From: Amborella trichopoda
Lineage: Eukaryota > Streptophyta > Magnoliopsida > Amborellales > Amborellaceae
Direction of reading: 5' to 3'
DNA length: 64,000 nt
NCBI RefSeq assembly: GCF_000471905.2
Contig: NW_006500355.1
Location: 240,399-304,398 of the forward strand
Part shown: piece by piece, positions 24,801 through 36,729 of the stretch
Layout: each line of letters opens with the position of its first letter
How positions within the stretch are numbered: position 1 is the first letter of the stretch
Translations under genes and position numbers: made by a program
Notes under the pieces: generated by a model
What the model was told of the DNA's origin: nothing
What the model saw: only the letters and a program-made list of their open reading frames with translations
Databases searched by the model: none

Positions 24801-27800
24801 AGATAAAAGAATATATAAAGGGGTACATAGAGGATATGCTTTTGGGGAAACAAATGAGATGGGCGGTGTTATTACGGATTTTGCTATGGCTTACGACTTA
24901 GCAATAGCAAATACCTATTTTAAAAAAGTGTGACGAACATTTAGTTACTTATAAAAGTGGATTATATGAAATCCAAATAGACTTCTTCCTAGTTAGGAAG
25001 GCAAATCGGCCACCATGTACAGATTGTAAGTTTATCCCAGCCGAGAGTTTGACCATTCAATAGAGGCTCATGGTTGTGGATGTTTGCATAAAATTATGGA
25101 AGTGGTGTAAAGTTAGTAGGTGTCCAAGAACTAGGTGGTGGAATTTAAAAAGGGGGAAAATAAACTTATTTAAGAATAAAATGGTAAAAGAAGGAACATG
25201 GAATTCTGAGCACAAAGTTAATGTTATGTGGAATGAGATGACTGATTGTATTAAGAAAGTGACAAAAGAAGTTTGAAGAGAATATAGAGGAAAAATAACT
25301 CCAAAAAGGAAACTTGGTGTTGAAGTGATGAGGTTCAAAAGGCTATTAGCAAAAAATGATAATATTGTAAAAGCTTGGCAGTTAATTTACTCAAATAAAA
25401 AAAATATAATAGAAATGATCAAAACTTTGAAGAATATAAAAATACTGAGAAAATACTAAGATGAAATAGTAAGTAAGGCTAAACTTAAGGCTTATGATGA
25501 TTTATACTATAAATTGGGGACAAGAGAAGGTGAAAACGATGTCTTTAAACTAGCAAAAATGAGAGAGAGGAAGTTTAGGGATCTTGATCATGTTAAATGC
25601 ATTAAGAGTGAGTATCTAAAGGTCTTGGTGAAGGATGACAAGATCAACAAAAGGTGGCGAATTTATTTTCGAAATTGTTAAATGATGAGTACTATGGGAG
25701 CATAACATTAGGATATCTAAGGTCATAAATACATTCACAGGGTTAGGATATCTGAAGTGAAAGAAGTTTTGAGAAAGGTGAAGATAAGAAAGCCTATTGG
25801 AACCTATGGTATCTTGATAGAGGTTTGGTAGTGCATGGGAGAGATTGACATAATCCGGCTAACCAAGCAGCTCAACAAGATGTTGAGAATAGAGTAAAAA
25901 AGCCAAACATAATTTGTGTAGCCAACCCCAGATAGATGGCATAAGACTTGGATGATGATGATGTTGAAATGGAATATTCAGCTCTCGTTTCGTTTGAAAA
26001 TTCTAAAAATGCCATGGATAGATTATGTGATGTTTAGTTAGGTTCATTTGTCAAAAACTATGGGAAAATTTCATAACTTGCCTATTGTAATTATCTCAAA
26101 AAATTCATTGTTTAGACATATATCCAAGGCAAGACTTATATCCAAGGCAAACTAGTGTGTCATACAACCCAAATATTAGAAATGAATTTGTGACTTGTAT
26201 TAGTCAAGAAAATCATTTTGAAAATTCCATTCAAATGTAATGGTTATTTTAAAGTTTTTGTTTCTGCGACCCAAGCCCGTAAAATATGCTTGCATTTTTT
26301 TTTTTTCCCTTTAAAGAGAGAAAGAAACAACTTAGCAATTTTTTATCCTAAAATTCTTGGAACTTTAAAAAGGGAATGTCTACTATGGGACCATTTATCT
26401 TTGTTGCATAAAGGTCAATTGCTACTAGCTATTAGATGTCAAATTGGATGGCTTGGGGTGTGACACAAAGTTCAATAAATTTTTTGTGAACTGAGTCTAG
26501 TCAATGACATACTCACAACCGCCTGATTTGAAATATGACCGACAAGAGCGATTGTGTTCTCTTTGTATTAAAAGTAAATAGTCTCTTTGTATACTTTTCC
26601 TTTTGGAAAATATTCTGCCACGTATATCATACCATTCTTTTGATATTAATGTCAAAAAGTGAGGTACTTGTCTATAGACATTTAATTTACTAAGGGGTAC
26701 GAGAACCCAATATACCACAGCTGCATAATGGCCTATAAACTAGGGCTGCTAATCATGCTTCATGACCGTGTGTGTTATATTGCCCATGAGGAAGCTTTCC
26801 ATGGAAAGTACGACAAGCAAATGGATTCAAGGTGACTGACAAGCATTGCCTTGTCCATCTGCATATCCATGTTTTCACATATTTTCTTTTGCAAGCAGCC
26901 AAGAACATGCAGCTCTTTTATTGTGAATAGAGGACATCATGTTGGGAATTTCTGCTGAAAATCTGTTGAAATTCCGCTTAAGTTTGCCAAATATTTGAAT
27001 TTTTTGGGTAAATATGATATTTGTATTGATTTTGCAACCAACCTCCCCCCCCCCAAAAAAAAAGCACACACACGCACACAAAAAAAAGAACCACCTAAAA
27101 CCACTATCAAAATGTCTGAAACCTTGTTGGGTTCTGTTTAATGTAACTTTGCAATACATATTATTTCGTACTAACTTCTTTTATCATCGTGCTAGCAAGT
27201 ATGTCTTCTCCTCGTGTTCTTATATCTATGCTGGGAACATAGCTCCTATTGAGCACAGCAATATTTCCGTTCTTTTTTTATATGTTTAGAAGTTCTTTTA
27301 TATGTCCAAAATGGACCATTTGGTTTGGATGCTAGAATGCCAATACTTTTAATGGATGATACATCTTATTGAAGTTAACGATATGCCATTTTTGTAAAGG
27401 ACTCTCCGAAAGCTTGTGGTCATACTCAAGGGAGGAAAGTGGTCTCGAGAGAAGAGGCATTGTTGCGCATAAAAGCTGCTATTGATGCTCGGGAAGAAAG
27501 TGGCCTGGACATTGTTATAGTTGCAAGAACAGATGCTCGTCAAGCAGTTTCCTTGGAGGAAGCACTTTGGAGAGTACAAGCTTTTGCTGATGCTGGAGCT
27601 GATGTTCTTTTTATTGATGCACTTGCTTCCAAAGAAGAAATGAGAGCTTTTTGTGAGATTTCTCCACAAGTTCCAAAAATGGTACGTAATCAGATGCCTT
27701 AGGATTTTTATTAATTCATTGGCTAGATTGAAAAATGTTTGCCATATCATTGTTTATATGATTTCAGTTAGCAAAAATGTATTTATGCCCATGCACGGTG

Positions 27801-30800
27801 TGCATTGTTTCCCTGTGTTGTGTATAGTATTTTAGTATTGCCTTGACTAGGTTATTTACACCATTATTTTTCATACATTTTTTAAATGTTATGACTTGCA
27901 TTAGTATTTTCATTTTTCATCTGTGCTGCATTAAATAACTATTCTCATATTTAATTACGGTATGTTTGCATTTTCCTGATCTGTCTCCATATCTTAGCAT
28001 CGTATCAAAACTTGGTTGTGTTATCCGAGAAATTTAATCTTGAGGTGGAGGACTTTTAAATAAGTTATTGTTCCTAGGGTGTCACATATTGAAGTCATTC
28101 CATGGTCTAGCTTATAAACGTTTCACCTTAAAAAGTTATGAATGAATAGTGTCTATAGTCTGGGTGCATATGTGTGTTGGTCGCTCAACCGCTTGCCCTG
28201 TACCTTTATCCTTTGTCTTGATCATTTCTACAAATTTATACTATGTCTGAGATTGCCTCGTGCTACTTAAGGTCCATCTTTTAAATATCAGCCAACGTAT
28301 CTCTAAAATCTGAAGTAAGATGTGTAGTCAACAAAAATATGTTGGTGCAGACCTAGTAGCTTGGAGCTAGGGTTTAGCAAAGAAGAAGATAGGAAAGATC
28401 CAAAATTAGAGAAAGATGCAAAAACCAGAGATAAAAGAAGGAGCACTTGTTGCTCTAGGGTTTTGAATAAAAGTTTATAACAAGAACATCCATTATGCTT
28501 TAGTACATCCCTTATGTAAGAGAACCCTAAACAAGACTTAGCCCTGGTCATCCATCTAATCTGATCATGGCTATTTATTATAAAAGACTTTAAGTGAATG
28601 AAAAGACATAAGACTCTAAAAATTTCTATTTTATGCCCCTATGTAAATAAAAAGACTCAAGAAATAAATAACAAACATCAAAGGATAGTCTAATTTGCCA
28701 TTCTACGGTTCCTCTTATAAACTTTAAGCTTGTCTCTTTTATCTAGATATTCGAGAGCAATATTTTGGCTGCATCATATGTTGAATGGATAAAATATCCC
28801 TCACGCCATCTGATTAAGTCTCTTAAATTGTTCAAGTTTTCCCAGTGGTGAGAATATTCTAGGGACTGTAAATCTCAAAATTTGATTAAGCCCTGGCCAG
28901 CGGTGAAAGAGGCTTGAAGCCTAGATTTGGCTAAGTGGTAGCAAGCAGTGAGAAATACACAGACACTTGGAACTACAAAAATTATTTTTGAAATGTAAAC
29001 TTCTATTAAATCAGAAGAATTAATTACATCTAGTTATTCCAAAAGGAACAGCCAAACATAGACATTCCTGACGAGATGAGATAGAGAGTAATGGGCAGAA
29101 AAGAACCAAAAAAAGGGGAGAAGAGTATGGAGGAGATGGAGTGAATCAAGGTGGAGGATGACCCTACCCGGTGATGAGGTCGAGCTTATGGTACCCAAAC
29201 CCATTAGCAGCCCTGACTTCATTAGCAGCCCTGGCTACATTTCTATAAGTAGTGGCTGTATGATGCATGGTGTTTAAGATCCCTTCCATGGTATCCGCTA
29301 GTCCCTATGCGATGGGTGTATCCCATCTAGCCCATATCTGATTACTTTAATCCAATCTCATTCCACCTCTATGGACCCGAAAAGGATTGAGGGAAGATTC
29401 TCTAAGCCATGAGCAATTTCCAGCCTCAGCAGTGTTAGTATCACCGTACCTAGCTGGCCCTGAGTTTACAACTCAAACATATGCCAAGTGATCTCTAATG
29501 ATGCCACGAACTCCATACATTTGACTTAGTGGCAACCAACAGTAAGAAATACCCAGACACAAAAAATATTCTAATCTACCTAAGTTTGAACTAGTGAGGA
29601 ACAACCAAACACTAAAAACCATCAAATCTGGCTAAGTGTTAACCAACCATGAGAAATGCCCTGAAATTAAAAACCATTGACGTCTAGCTAGTTTTCAGCC
29701 AAAGGCCCAGGAATAGCCTGACCAGATATTAAGGGTGGTCAGAATAACTTGCGCCAGTACAGGGCCCTACTCATTGTATGAGGGGCCGACAGAGATAAAC
29801 ATGGAGAGACAAATGTCCCAACCTCTTTGAGAAGGACACCTCGAAGAGAGAGAGAGAAAGACTTCTATTCTCTACAAACATAAAGCCTAAACTCTGTGAT
29901 ACTTGTCATGTAGAGAGATATCATTATACCCCGTTTTTTTTGTAAATTTTTATAAAATAGGAGCATGCAGCCCATCTCCATATTTAAGAGGCAAGTGAGA
30001 AGACTACAGAGAGAGAGAGCGAGAGTGGTTACACTCCATTCTCTGCAAAATACGGTAATAAAAGCTCAATTACTGAGATACTCAGTCTATCTAAGGGACT
30101 CTAAAGAGAGAGGCACGGGATTTATACTCCACTTTTGACAAACTAAGGCCACAATGCCTGATCTCTATGAAGATCTACAAAGAGAGAGATGTGGTTAATG
30201 GTTATGACCCACTTCTAAAAAATAGGGGCATAAAACTCAATCTCTGAGACACTCGATGTGTCTAAGGGGCTCCTGAGAGAGAAACCCAGTGGTTATACCC
30301 CACTCTTTACAGAGTAGGGGTACAAAGCCGATCCGTATGACTCTTTGTTTTGGGTAAATGATCCCTGTAACACTTGGTGTCCATATAATGCTTAAAAAGC
30401 CAGATGGAAAACCCTCTTAAAAGGGAACTTATGAAATTCCAAAGAGGCAACTCTGAGAAACCCTTTAGAGGTCTAGTGAGAAGACTCTATAGAGACTTTA
30501 CTAAATTCACATAGATAAACACTAGAGCGGAGAAGGCAAGAGAAGCTGGGGGGAGAAAGAGAAAAATTAGTAAACAATGGCCAATCGATAATATTTCTTT
30601 ATTTTCCTTATGTGGTTATAGGTTTTTCCTTTCTATGTAGAATCAGGGGTTATTCCCATGGATTTACTTCACAGGACATTGAATAATGCCACAGGAGAGT
30701 GTATCCACATCAATAATACCCATAATATGGAGAAGTTAGACTCTAGATTTTGTGTTTGCTTGTTAAGCATGAAATTTGGCTTACAAGCAATTGCCAACAA

Positions 30801-33800
30801 GAAAAATTGGTTGAATTCTAGGAAATCAATTTAATATAATGTAAAATAAGATGGATGTGTCATCAGTAGGGAACAAGTTCTGATCACGGAGAAAAGTGAT
30901 CCAAAAGCGGCTATCTCTGAAAATAAAGAATGGAACTTGTATATGGAAACATAACTTTAACTGGTTGACAGTGATGTTCATCTAATGTTTCCTTTATTGC
31001 TTGTTGTGATAAAATTTCCTTCACCCTATTAAAATACATTGTACCCCAATAAGACCCCTAAGGATCAAGAAGTTCCAATGTACCCTAAGAAGCAAAAGTC
31101 ATAGTCGATATACATCAACATTTGGAGTGAGTTTTGATGGTTATTAAACCTCGCAAAACTCATAGAAATAGCGATCATAGATCTTTAATTGAGCTTAAAG
31201 GATTGAAAATGGATACCTGGACTCAATTTTATGCCTCTTGGAGTTTTTTATGTCGATTTGATTGCAGAATCACAGTATCAATGACAAAGTCAGTATCCTT
31301 AAACCACATTGCGCAAGGGGCACATGATCATTGCTCTTAATGATTATTAGCAAGTAATATCCAAGAAGAAATAAAATGGATAAACTCAACTGTGTGCAAA
31401 TGAATTTTGAACATTTTTCTTATTAGAGAAATTTCCTTGTTTTTCATAAGTCAAACATGGGACACAGACAATATGTACACTGTCATGTGACCCTCATGCA
31501 GCACTGTTCAGAAACCTCATCATTATGATGAACCGTTATATGAACACCATGGACCTTGGGGAGAACCATGTCTGTACAGCTGTTCATCAACATTGAACAT
31601 TTTCTGAATTTGTAGATGTGCTGCCTTGCCTGTGTATATGGAACAGCAGCATCCAAATGCGTATATGCATTCCACTCATTAATAATTCAGGAAGTTAAAT
31701 TGATGCATTTGATGGCATGGACACTTCTTAGCTTCCCATTGTTTTGGCACCTCAATTTTGAAACAATACATGCACAGTTGATGAATTGAAGTTCTTTGAT
31801 CTTGAGGATGATTTAACATTATGTGCGTGTGCAGCATTCAATAGTACTGATTTCTACTGCAATGCGATTATGTATTTAGGCAAACATGCTCGAAGGTGGA
31901 GGAAAAACACCAATTTTGAATCCTCTAGAACTTGAAGAGATTGGTTACAAATTGGCCTGCTATCCACTGTCCTTGATTGCAGTGTCCATCCGTGCAATGC
32001 AGGTGAGGATGGTCCTTTACATACTTCCTATGCTACGTTTTAATTTGAAGGATTTACATTGGGATGTGAATGATAACTCACTATATTGATGATTTTGAGA
32101 TGTTGTCTGTTGTAGAAAATGATCGTCTTTGTTATTGATATGCCCTCTCTTACAAATTTGTCAGTGACTGATTTTTGAAAGACAGAAAGTTACTAAGTAG
32201 ATGGGACAGTCGTGAATTCAGACCGATTACGACTATCCTCCTGGGTTAACTATCTTGACCCTGGGAGAGAAATCAAGCTCTCATTGGTATATTGAGTTCC
32301 TTTAGATAGGGTAAAATGTGGTGATTCTTGGATGAGACCACTAACATCTCATACTACAGGTATTCTGGTTAAAGGAACTCATCAGTTTGTGCATGTTTGA
32401 AAAATTAAAATATACTGTACAATATGCTGATGAACTGCTGACCTAAGTAATGAACTCTTCAAAGTATCTTCACATGACTAATAAATTTTTTTTTTTAATA
32501 CTGTTAACATTGCAGGTAAATGTCACGCGGCACAATTCACATCACTCTAATAATATGATACAAATCATTGTAATTGTTTTAAAAGGTAATGCTGCTTGCT
32601 TATTTGGTAGTCTACAGGATGCACTTAAAGCCATAAAAAGTGGTCGCCTCCCTCCTCCTGGAAGCCTGCCATCATTCGAGGAAGTCAAGGAAACTCTAGG
32701 ACTTCCTGCCTATTATGAGGAAGAGAAGCGATATCGTACCACTGGTACTGAATTTTTTTGGTATTTTTAGTATAAAGTTTCTTTGTTAACCAAATTTTTA
32801 CTTTCAAACAGTTGTTTCTTGTGTTTTTCTTGTCTTTATCAACCAATGGCTTATATTCAGGTTATTTGCCTGAATGCGGCAACCTTTCTAATATCTCAGA
32901 GGCGGCAACACAAAAAGAAAGAGATGAAAGGCCAAGCAGTCCAGTTGTAGAAGTTTTAACTCCCTATGTGTCTAATGACCAGGAAGCTGATGATCAAAAG
33001 GGCCCCTTTTCTGGAATATGGTCGCGATCATTGAGGGTTAAGATCATTGCAAGTGATGGGTTTGAGAAGCTTGATGTTAGAATCCCAGTGAGTTTTTCTC
33101 CCTTCTTACTGGGAATTTGTCTGCTATGTTTTGTTCATTTTTCACTGATAATATATTTATATACAGATGAGGCTAATAATAGAGCAATTTAATTTTTTTG
33201 AAGGTTATGACATATGCCGAGGATGTTCGTATCCTTGCATGGGTTCTGGCATTCTCAGAAGGAAAACGTTTATATAAGGACGAAGCTCTAAACAATCAAA
33301 TTAAGGCGCACCCCCTAAGGGGTGTGCAACAGTTACATCAGGCGGTCTTATAAGCCCTTTTTGTATATGATACACTGACTGTATTTTTCCAGTCCATCCC
33401 TTAGGGGGTGAACTTGGCTTTGTCTCTCTTGTACACTTCTTACCCAGTAATACAATGTTAACCTTTCTTTAAAAAAAAAATCAAATTAAGTCGCACCTCA
33501 AAAATGCACTAAAAGAAGTTGTTTTGATGTCCAACAATCCTCAAATTGATCGTCTCAACCTCAAGATGTATAGACATGAGAAAAAATGGATTTCAAGTTG
33601 TGGAAATAGTGCATCTTGTAATGCATTTTTGGACTGTCAATTTTCAAGTTTTTCGAGTATTCATAAATTTGCTCGATCTACACTATTTTTGAAGCTTTAA
33701 ATTTTATAATTAGAGATGAAATTTAATTTTCTAGCCATCACAAAGATTTCCAGTATTGAAACATCTTTGGACACTATTTGAAGGTGTGCCTTGCTTTGAT

Positions 33801-34217
33801 TGTTTAGGGCCTAGGCCTTATAGAAACCACACCCTTCTTAGAATGCGGATATCTTGACTGTGAAAGTGGAGAATTTTAACTTATGCTAGAGATAGTCACA
33901 TCAGATAAGAGGAATACATCCAAAAGTTTACTGAGCAATCCCTGATTTTTGCAGGCTGGGTTCTTGGAAGGGATCACAAATATTGTCCCAGGTACCATGC
34001 GACTCCCTCTAATGAGCCGAACATGAATCATAATATTTACACTTGGGACTCTGAGCCTCAATATTTGTATGCTCGTTCTACAGGCTTGGGTGGCGTAAAC
34101 CTCAAGGCAATGCTGTATGAAGCAGCCAACGAGGGAAATGGCAATCATCAGAGAGGGAAAAAACTGCTTGATTTTAAGGACAGAATGGGAGATCAAATCC
34201 AAGTCTTCTTGGAATAG
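21081..34217 (+). CDS. Isocitrate lyase/PEP mutase superfamily protein, probably plastidial
   Basis: The gene has eight exons: 21081-21480, 22625-22836, 27400-27681, 31880-32002, 32618-32744, 32861-33087, 33955-33991, 34084-34217. All junctions are GT-AG, and they give 513 aa. Residues 1-80 are rich in Ser/Asn with a Cys5 run and fit a plastid transit peptide. The (beta/alpha)8 core shows GDGDNGYGN with metal-ligand Asp173 and Asp175, IEDQ at 201-204, SPKACGH with Cys210 in the place of the lyase catalytic cysteine, and ARTDA at 246-250. After about residue 382 comes a linker and a conserved C-terminal segment (FLEGITNIV...VFLE) seen in the longer plant members of this family, such as the Arabidopsis At2g43180 type. 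The substrate is not known from sequence. The cysteine favours a C-C lyase over a phosphonomutase. Introns 2 and 3 exceed 4 kb and carry transposon debris. Confidence 0.9.
21835..21872. repeat. (CT)n microsatellite in intron 1 of the lyase-like gene
   Basis: A nearly pure CT run of about 38 bases lies within intron 1. Confidence 0.9.
24060..25966 (+). mobile_element. Decayed LINE in intron 2 of the lyase-like gene
   Basis: Broken frames encode a LINE endonuclease: HLATWNVGTLTDKSM near 24360, GDRLLLIKL and VISTYAPQAGL near 24600-24680, and GGDLNDLV near 24775. These are followed by the start of the reverse transcriptase region (VRISEVKEVLRKVK near 25745). The polymerase core is missing: the sequence jumps to a 3' end that closes AACCCCAGATAGATGGCATA and (GAT)n at 25921-25965. 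Many stops and frameshifts show that it is dead. It is on the same strand as the host gene. The 3' end matches the LINE at 60617-60996. The 5' boundary is a guess. Confidence 0.8.
26385..26600. mobile_element. MITE-like element, family C, in intron 2 of the lyase-like gene
   Basis: The left arm GGACCATTTATCTTTGTTGC and the reversed right arm GAGACTATTTACTTTTAATA match the arms at 17941 and 45378. There is no reading frame. The boundaries are approximate. Confidence 0.45.
28975..29515 (-). mobile_element. Antisense LINE fragment with RNase H domain, intron 3
   Basis: On the minus strand, broken frames read GIIRDHLAYV, then SGPARYGDTNTAEAG, and further on TATTYRNVARAANEV. This is the order of motifs in the RNase H domain at the end of many plant LINE ORF2 proteins (GG.IRD..G, SG....N.AE, YREAN..AD). 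A 3'-UTR-like AT-rich tail follows down to 28975. The flanks (AGCAAGCAGTGAGAAATAC before, CAACAGTAAGAAATACCC after) resemble each other. Confidence 0.55.
29830..30345. repeat. Degenerate tandem array (unit about 75-100 bp), intron 3
   Basis: A block of the form TATACYCCACTYT, a short A-rich stretch, GGGGYAYAAARCYCAATCT, CTGAGAYACTC, then AGAGAGAG recurs at about 29860, 29931, 30030, 30122, 30201 and 30291. Spacing varies from about 70 to 100 bases. I recognise no protein in it. Confidence 0.6.
33268..33836. mobile_element. MITE family A, copy A3, filling most of intron 6
   Basis: The left end is GTTTATATAAGGACGAAGCT then CTAAACAATCAAATTAAG. The right end is TTTGATTGTTTAGGGCCTAG then GCCTTATAGAAACCACACCC, inverted to it. 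Relative to A2 the copy lies in the opposite orientation. It occupies 569 of the 867 bp of the intron and is itself interrupted by a retroposon at 33313-33479. Confidence 0.75.
33313..33479 (+). mobile_element. Short poly-A retroposon (5'-truncated LINE or SINE) nested in MITE A3
   Basis: A 167-bp insert ends in A10 and is bounded by an 18-bp target duplication with one mismatch, ATCAAATTAAG(G/T)CGCACC, at 33295-33312 and 33480-33497. A LINE-like 3' UTR (TTGTACACTTCTTACCC) precedes the tail. No Pol III A/B boxes are evident, so a 5'-truncated LINE is the likelier source. Confidence 0.75.
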
Positions 34218-35335
34218 ATGGGAAAGGAGATTTTTTGGTCTTGGTGTCACAGATTAGCACTCTTTACCTGACAATTGTAGTATTATATAATATTTGGAAA
34301 TCTCAATATGAACTTGCTCCATTTATTTGTTAGCGGATTGCGTGAAGAAGAGGCCGTCCTTGGATCTGAAGGGGATGAGGCAGCAAATATTTCGGGAGAA
34401 TTGGCCCTTAAGAAGCATTGGTAGGTAGAATCCTCCTGTGAAGGTTGAAATGAGGGGATGGGAGCCCCCATGGGTTTCATTGGTCTGCACCATTTATTCT
34501 ATCCTTCACCACAAGAGCTTGCATTCACTATGCTTTAAGGAGTGATTTCTCTTTAATAGTCATTTTGTTGCTTTTCTGACTTGAGATCTAAGCATTACCT
34601 CACCATCTTTGCATTGAATACAGCTCAACTCAAGAAGGCCTTATCCTTTTCCACAATTCCTAACGGAAAAGGGGAAATTGGCAATGCCCATTTGGCCGCG
34701 TGATCATCTCTACTTCAAAGTTATGATTGTGTTAATTGCAATTTAACTGCAGTAAACATGGTACTTTTATGAGTCCTAAACCCATGGTTTCTGGTATGTA
34801 TTATCTGTTGGGACATGGATTTGTAGCAGTGTTAACCATAATTGGACTGAACTGGCTGTATGAACTGTTGGACCACAAATCTTACCCCAAATGGGCTGCA
34901 GTGATCAAAGTCACCATATTGAATTAGGCTTGGGCCGGACTTGGATGGGTTTGACCGTTCAGAGATTAGAAATGGGTAGATAAATGGTGAATGAGAGAAG
35001 TCCCCCAAATTGTCAAAATTCACTGGAAGTGTCACGGGGTGGTGAGAGATTTTGGGTGTTTCTTAGTATTGTTGGTGATGAGTCATAATGATAATAAATG
35101 TTTGGAGTGTTGTTAATTAATTAGGACTTAGGATATGATGCCGACCCCCCCACATTTGGATTCCATGCTATTCATATGTCCCATCCACACCGTTCGATTT
35201 TGTTTTCTTCTACCTTGTTTCCTTTGGTTTGGAGTGTTGTGAACTGTGAGCCATACGTGATATTATGGTCAACATCTACGAGGTCATAAGATTGAGTTTA
35301 TTCAAGAATAGACCATTAACTTTATGAAAACTGAC

Positions 35336-35470
35336 TGCTACATGATCAAGTTGAATTTTGATGGAAGTTTTTCGGGTAACTCAGGCCAACAGGGACTAAT
35401 AAGAGATCGTATTGAAGGTTTTGTTGCAGCCATGGCACCGCAAATGCAAATGCAAATGCAAATGGAGCTG
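35336..35470 (+). mobile_element. LINE RNase H fragment
   Basis: The frame reads IKLNFDGSFSGNSGQQGLIRD, matching the start of the plant LINE RNase H domain (KLNFDGS..GNPG..G.IRD). It then runs into a short AAATGC tandem repeat (35439-35464). Only this piece is left. Confidence 0.6.
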
Positions 35471-35689
35471 AGATGTTAGAGGGATTGTTGAAAGGTAGAT
35501 GAGCTCGTCGGCAATTGTAGAGAGAGTCTCAATCCACTTATTTAATATTTGTTTGGAAGTATGATATGATGTTTTGTTGGAGAGGAAGGCAATTGGAATC
35601 GCAATCGCATAAACCAAAGTATATCCATGCATTGCCTTGTCAGAAACGCTATCACAAACGACGCTACAACTTTCCCGACTTTTGAATTT

Positions 35690-35970
35690 TTTAAATTTTG
35701 TGTCCTCTATTGTCATGCTATAAATTTTTCCTTAACAAATATTTTTGGTAAAATACAATGATCAAAATACCCTCATAAACTTTTACGGGCATTTTAGTCA
35801 TTTTATTTTATTGGGAATATTTTTTTCATAGGTGCAAATTCAAGGGAGGATGAGATGCTCAAAGTTCGGTGTCAAAAAATATTAAAAATAAAATAGTATA
35901 AAGGGTGATATTGTGATTGAGGCCAGCCAAGCCATCGATGGTTGGATAGGAGGGAAGTATATATAGAAAA
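35690..35970. mobile_element. MITE family B, partial copy
   Basis: Shares an ordered set of landmarks with 46590-46850: AAAATACCCTCA, GGCATTTTAGTCATTTTATT, GGTGTCAAAAAATATTAAAA and GTGATTGAGGC. There is no coding capacity, and only the right half is recognisable. Confidence 0.5.
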
Positions 35971-36329
35971 CGCGCCCATATCTTCTTCTTTTCTGTTTTT
36001 CTTTTGAAATACTCACATTTTAAAACTCCCATGTTGTAATCGAGTGTCTTTTCTTAGACATGGTTCAGAACTTGAAGTTATGAAGTTCCAATTTTTTTTG
36101 CCTTTTGAGAATCATCTACTGTTTTTTATGTAGTTCACGAACTTTCAGATTAAGCAAGCCTTTCAAGTAGACTTCTGACCAAGGGAGTAGATGAACACTA
36201 TGCTCCCATAAAAAGCAGTTTATGTATTTCTACATTTTCACACCCCCTGGATGTATAAACCATCAATCTAAAGATAGATGTAAGTGAAGGTCCCCCAAGG
36301 AAACCGTAAAATTAATGGTTCAAACCTTT

Positions 36330-36610
36330 GCGATAGCCTTAAAATATATTTTGATCTTTATTTATAAAGTTTAAGCTTAAAAAATATTGTAGATAGACTG
36401 AACTATGAAAATTTTGAAAATTGATGGGCGAAAAATGTGTTATAAAATACACTATTTTCAAAACTTGAAATCTATGTTTTTCTCATGTCCATGCATCTTG
36501 ATGTCAAGATGATCAATTTGAAGATATTTGAGCATCAAAACAACCTCTTTTAGTAAAATTTTGAGGTAAGCTCTCGTTTGATTGTTTCGAGCCTTGGCTC
36601 TATATAAACT
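36330..36610. mobile_element. MITE family A, copy A4 (left end missing)
   Basis: The body follows A2 from GATAGCC to the right terminal repeat, GTTTGATTGTTTCGAGCC followed by TTGGCTCTATATAAACT. The left terminal repeat is replaced by unrelated sequence. Confidence 0.65.
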
Positions 36611-36729
36611 AATCCTCTAAAAAAAATATCAGTTTTATATTATTATTTTTTTACACATTAATGATTTCCATGTTAGAGATTGTATATTCCTTAAAAATTG
36701 GAGTCAAAATTTATTTTAGAAATGATTTA

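Larger units (their letters stand above)
34218..36329. other. Intergenic spacer with LINE and MITE fragments
   Basis: The start holds the 3' UTR of the lyase-like gene. After that no gene is seen except the retroelement fragment at 35336-35470 and the family B piece at 35690-35970. Confidence 0.4.

Noticed and set aside
24290-24933. Intronic endonuclease frames as a host gene
   Set aside because: They belong to a LINE with many stops, a missing polymerase region and a typical LINE 3' tail.
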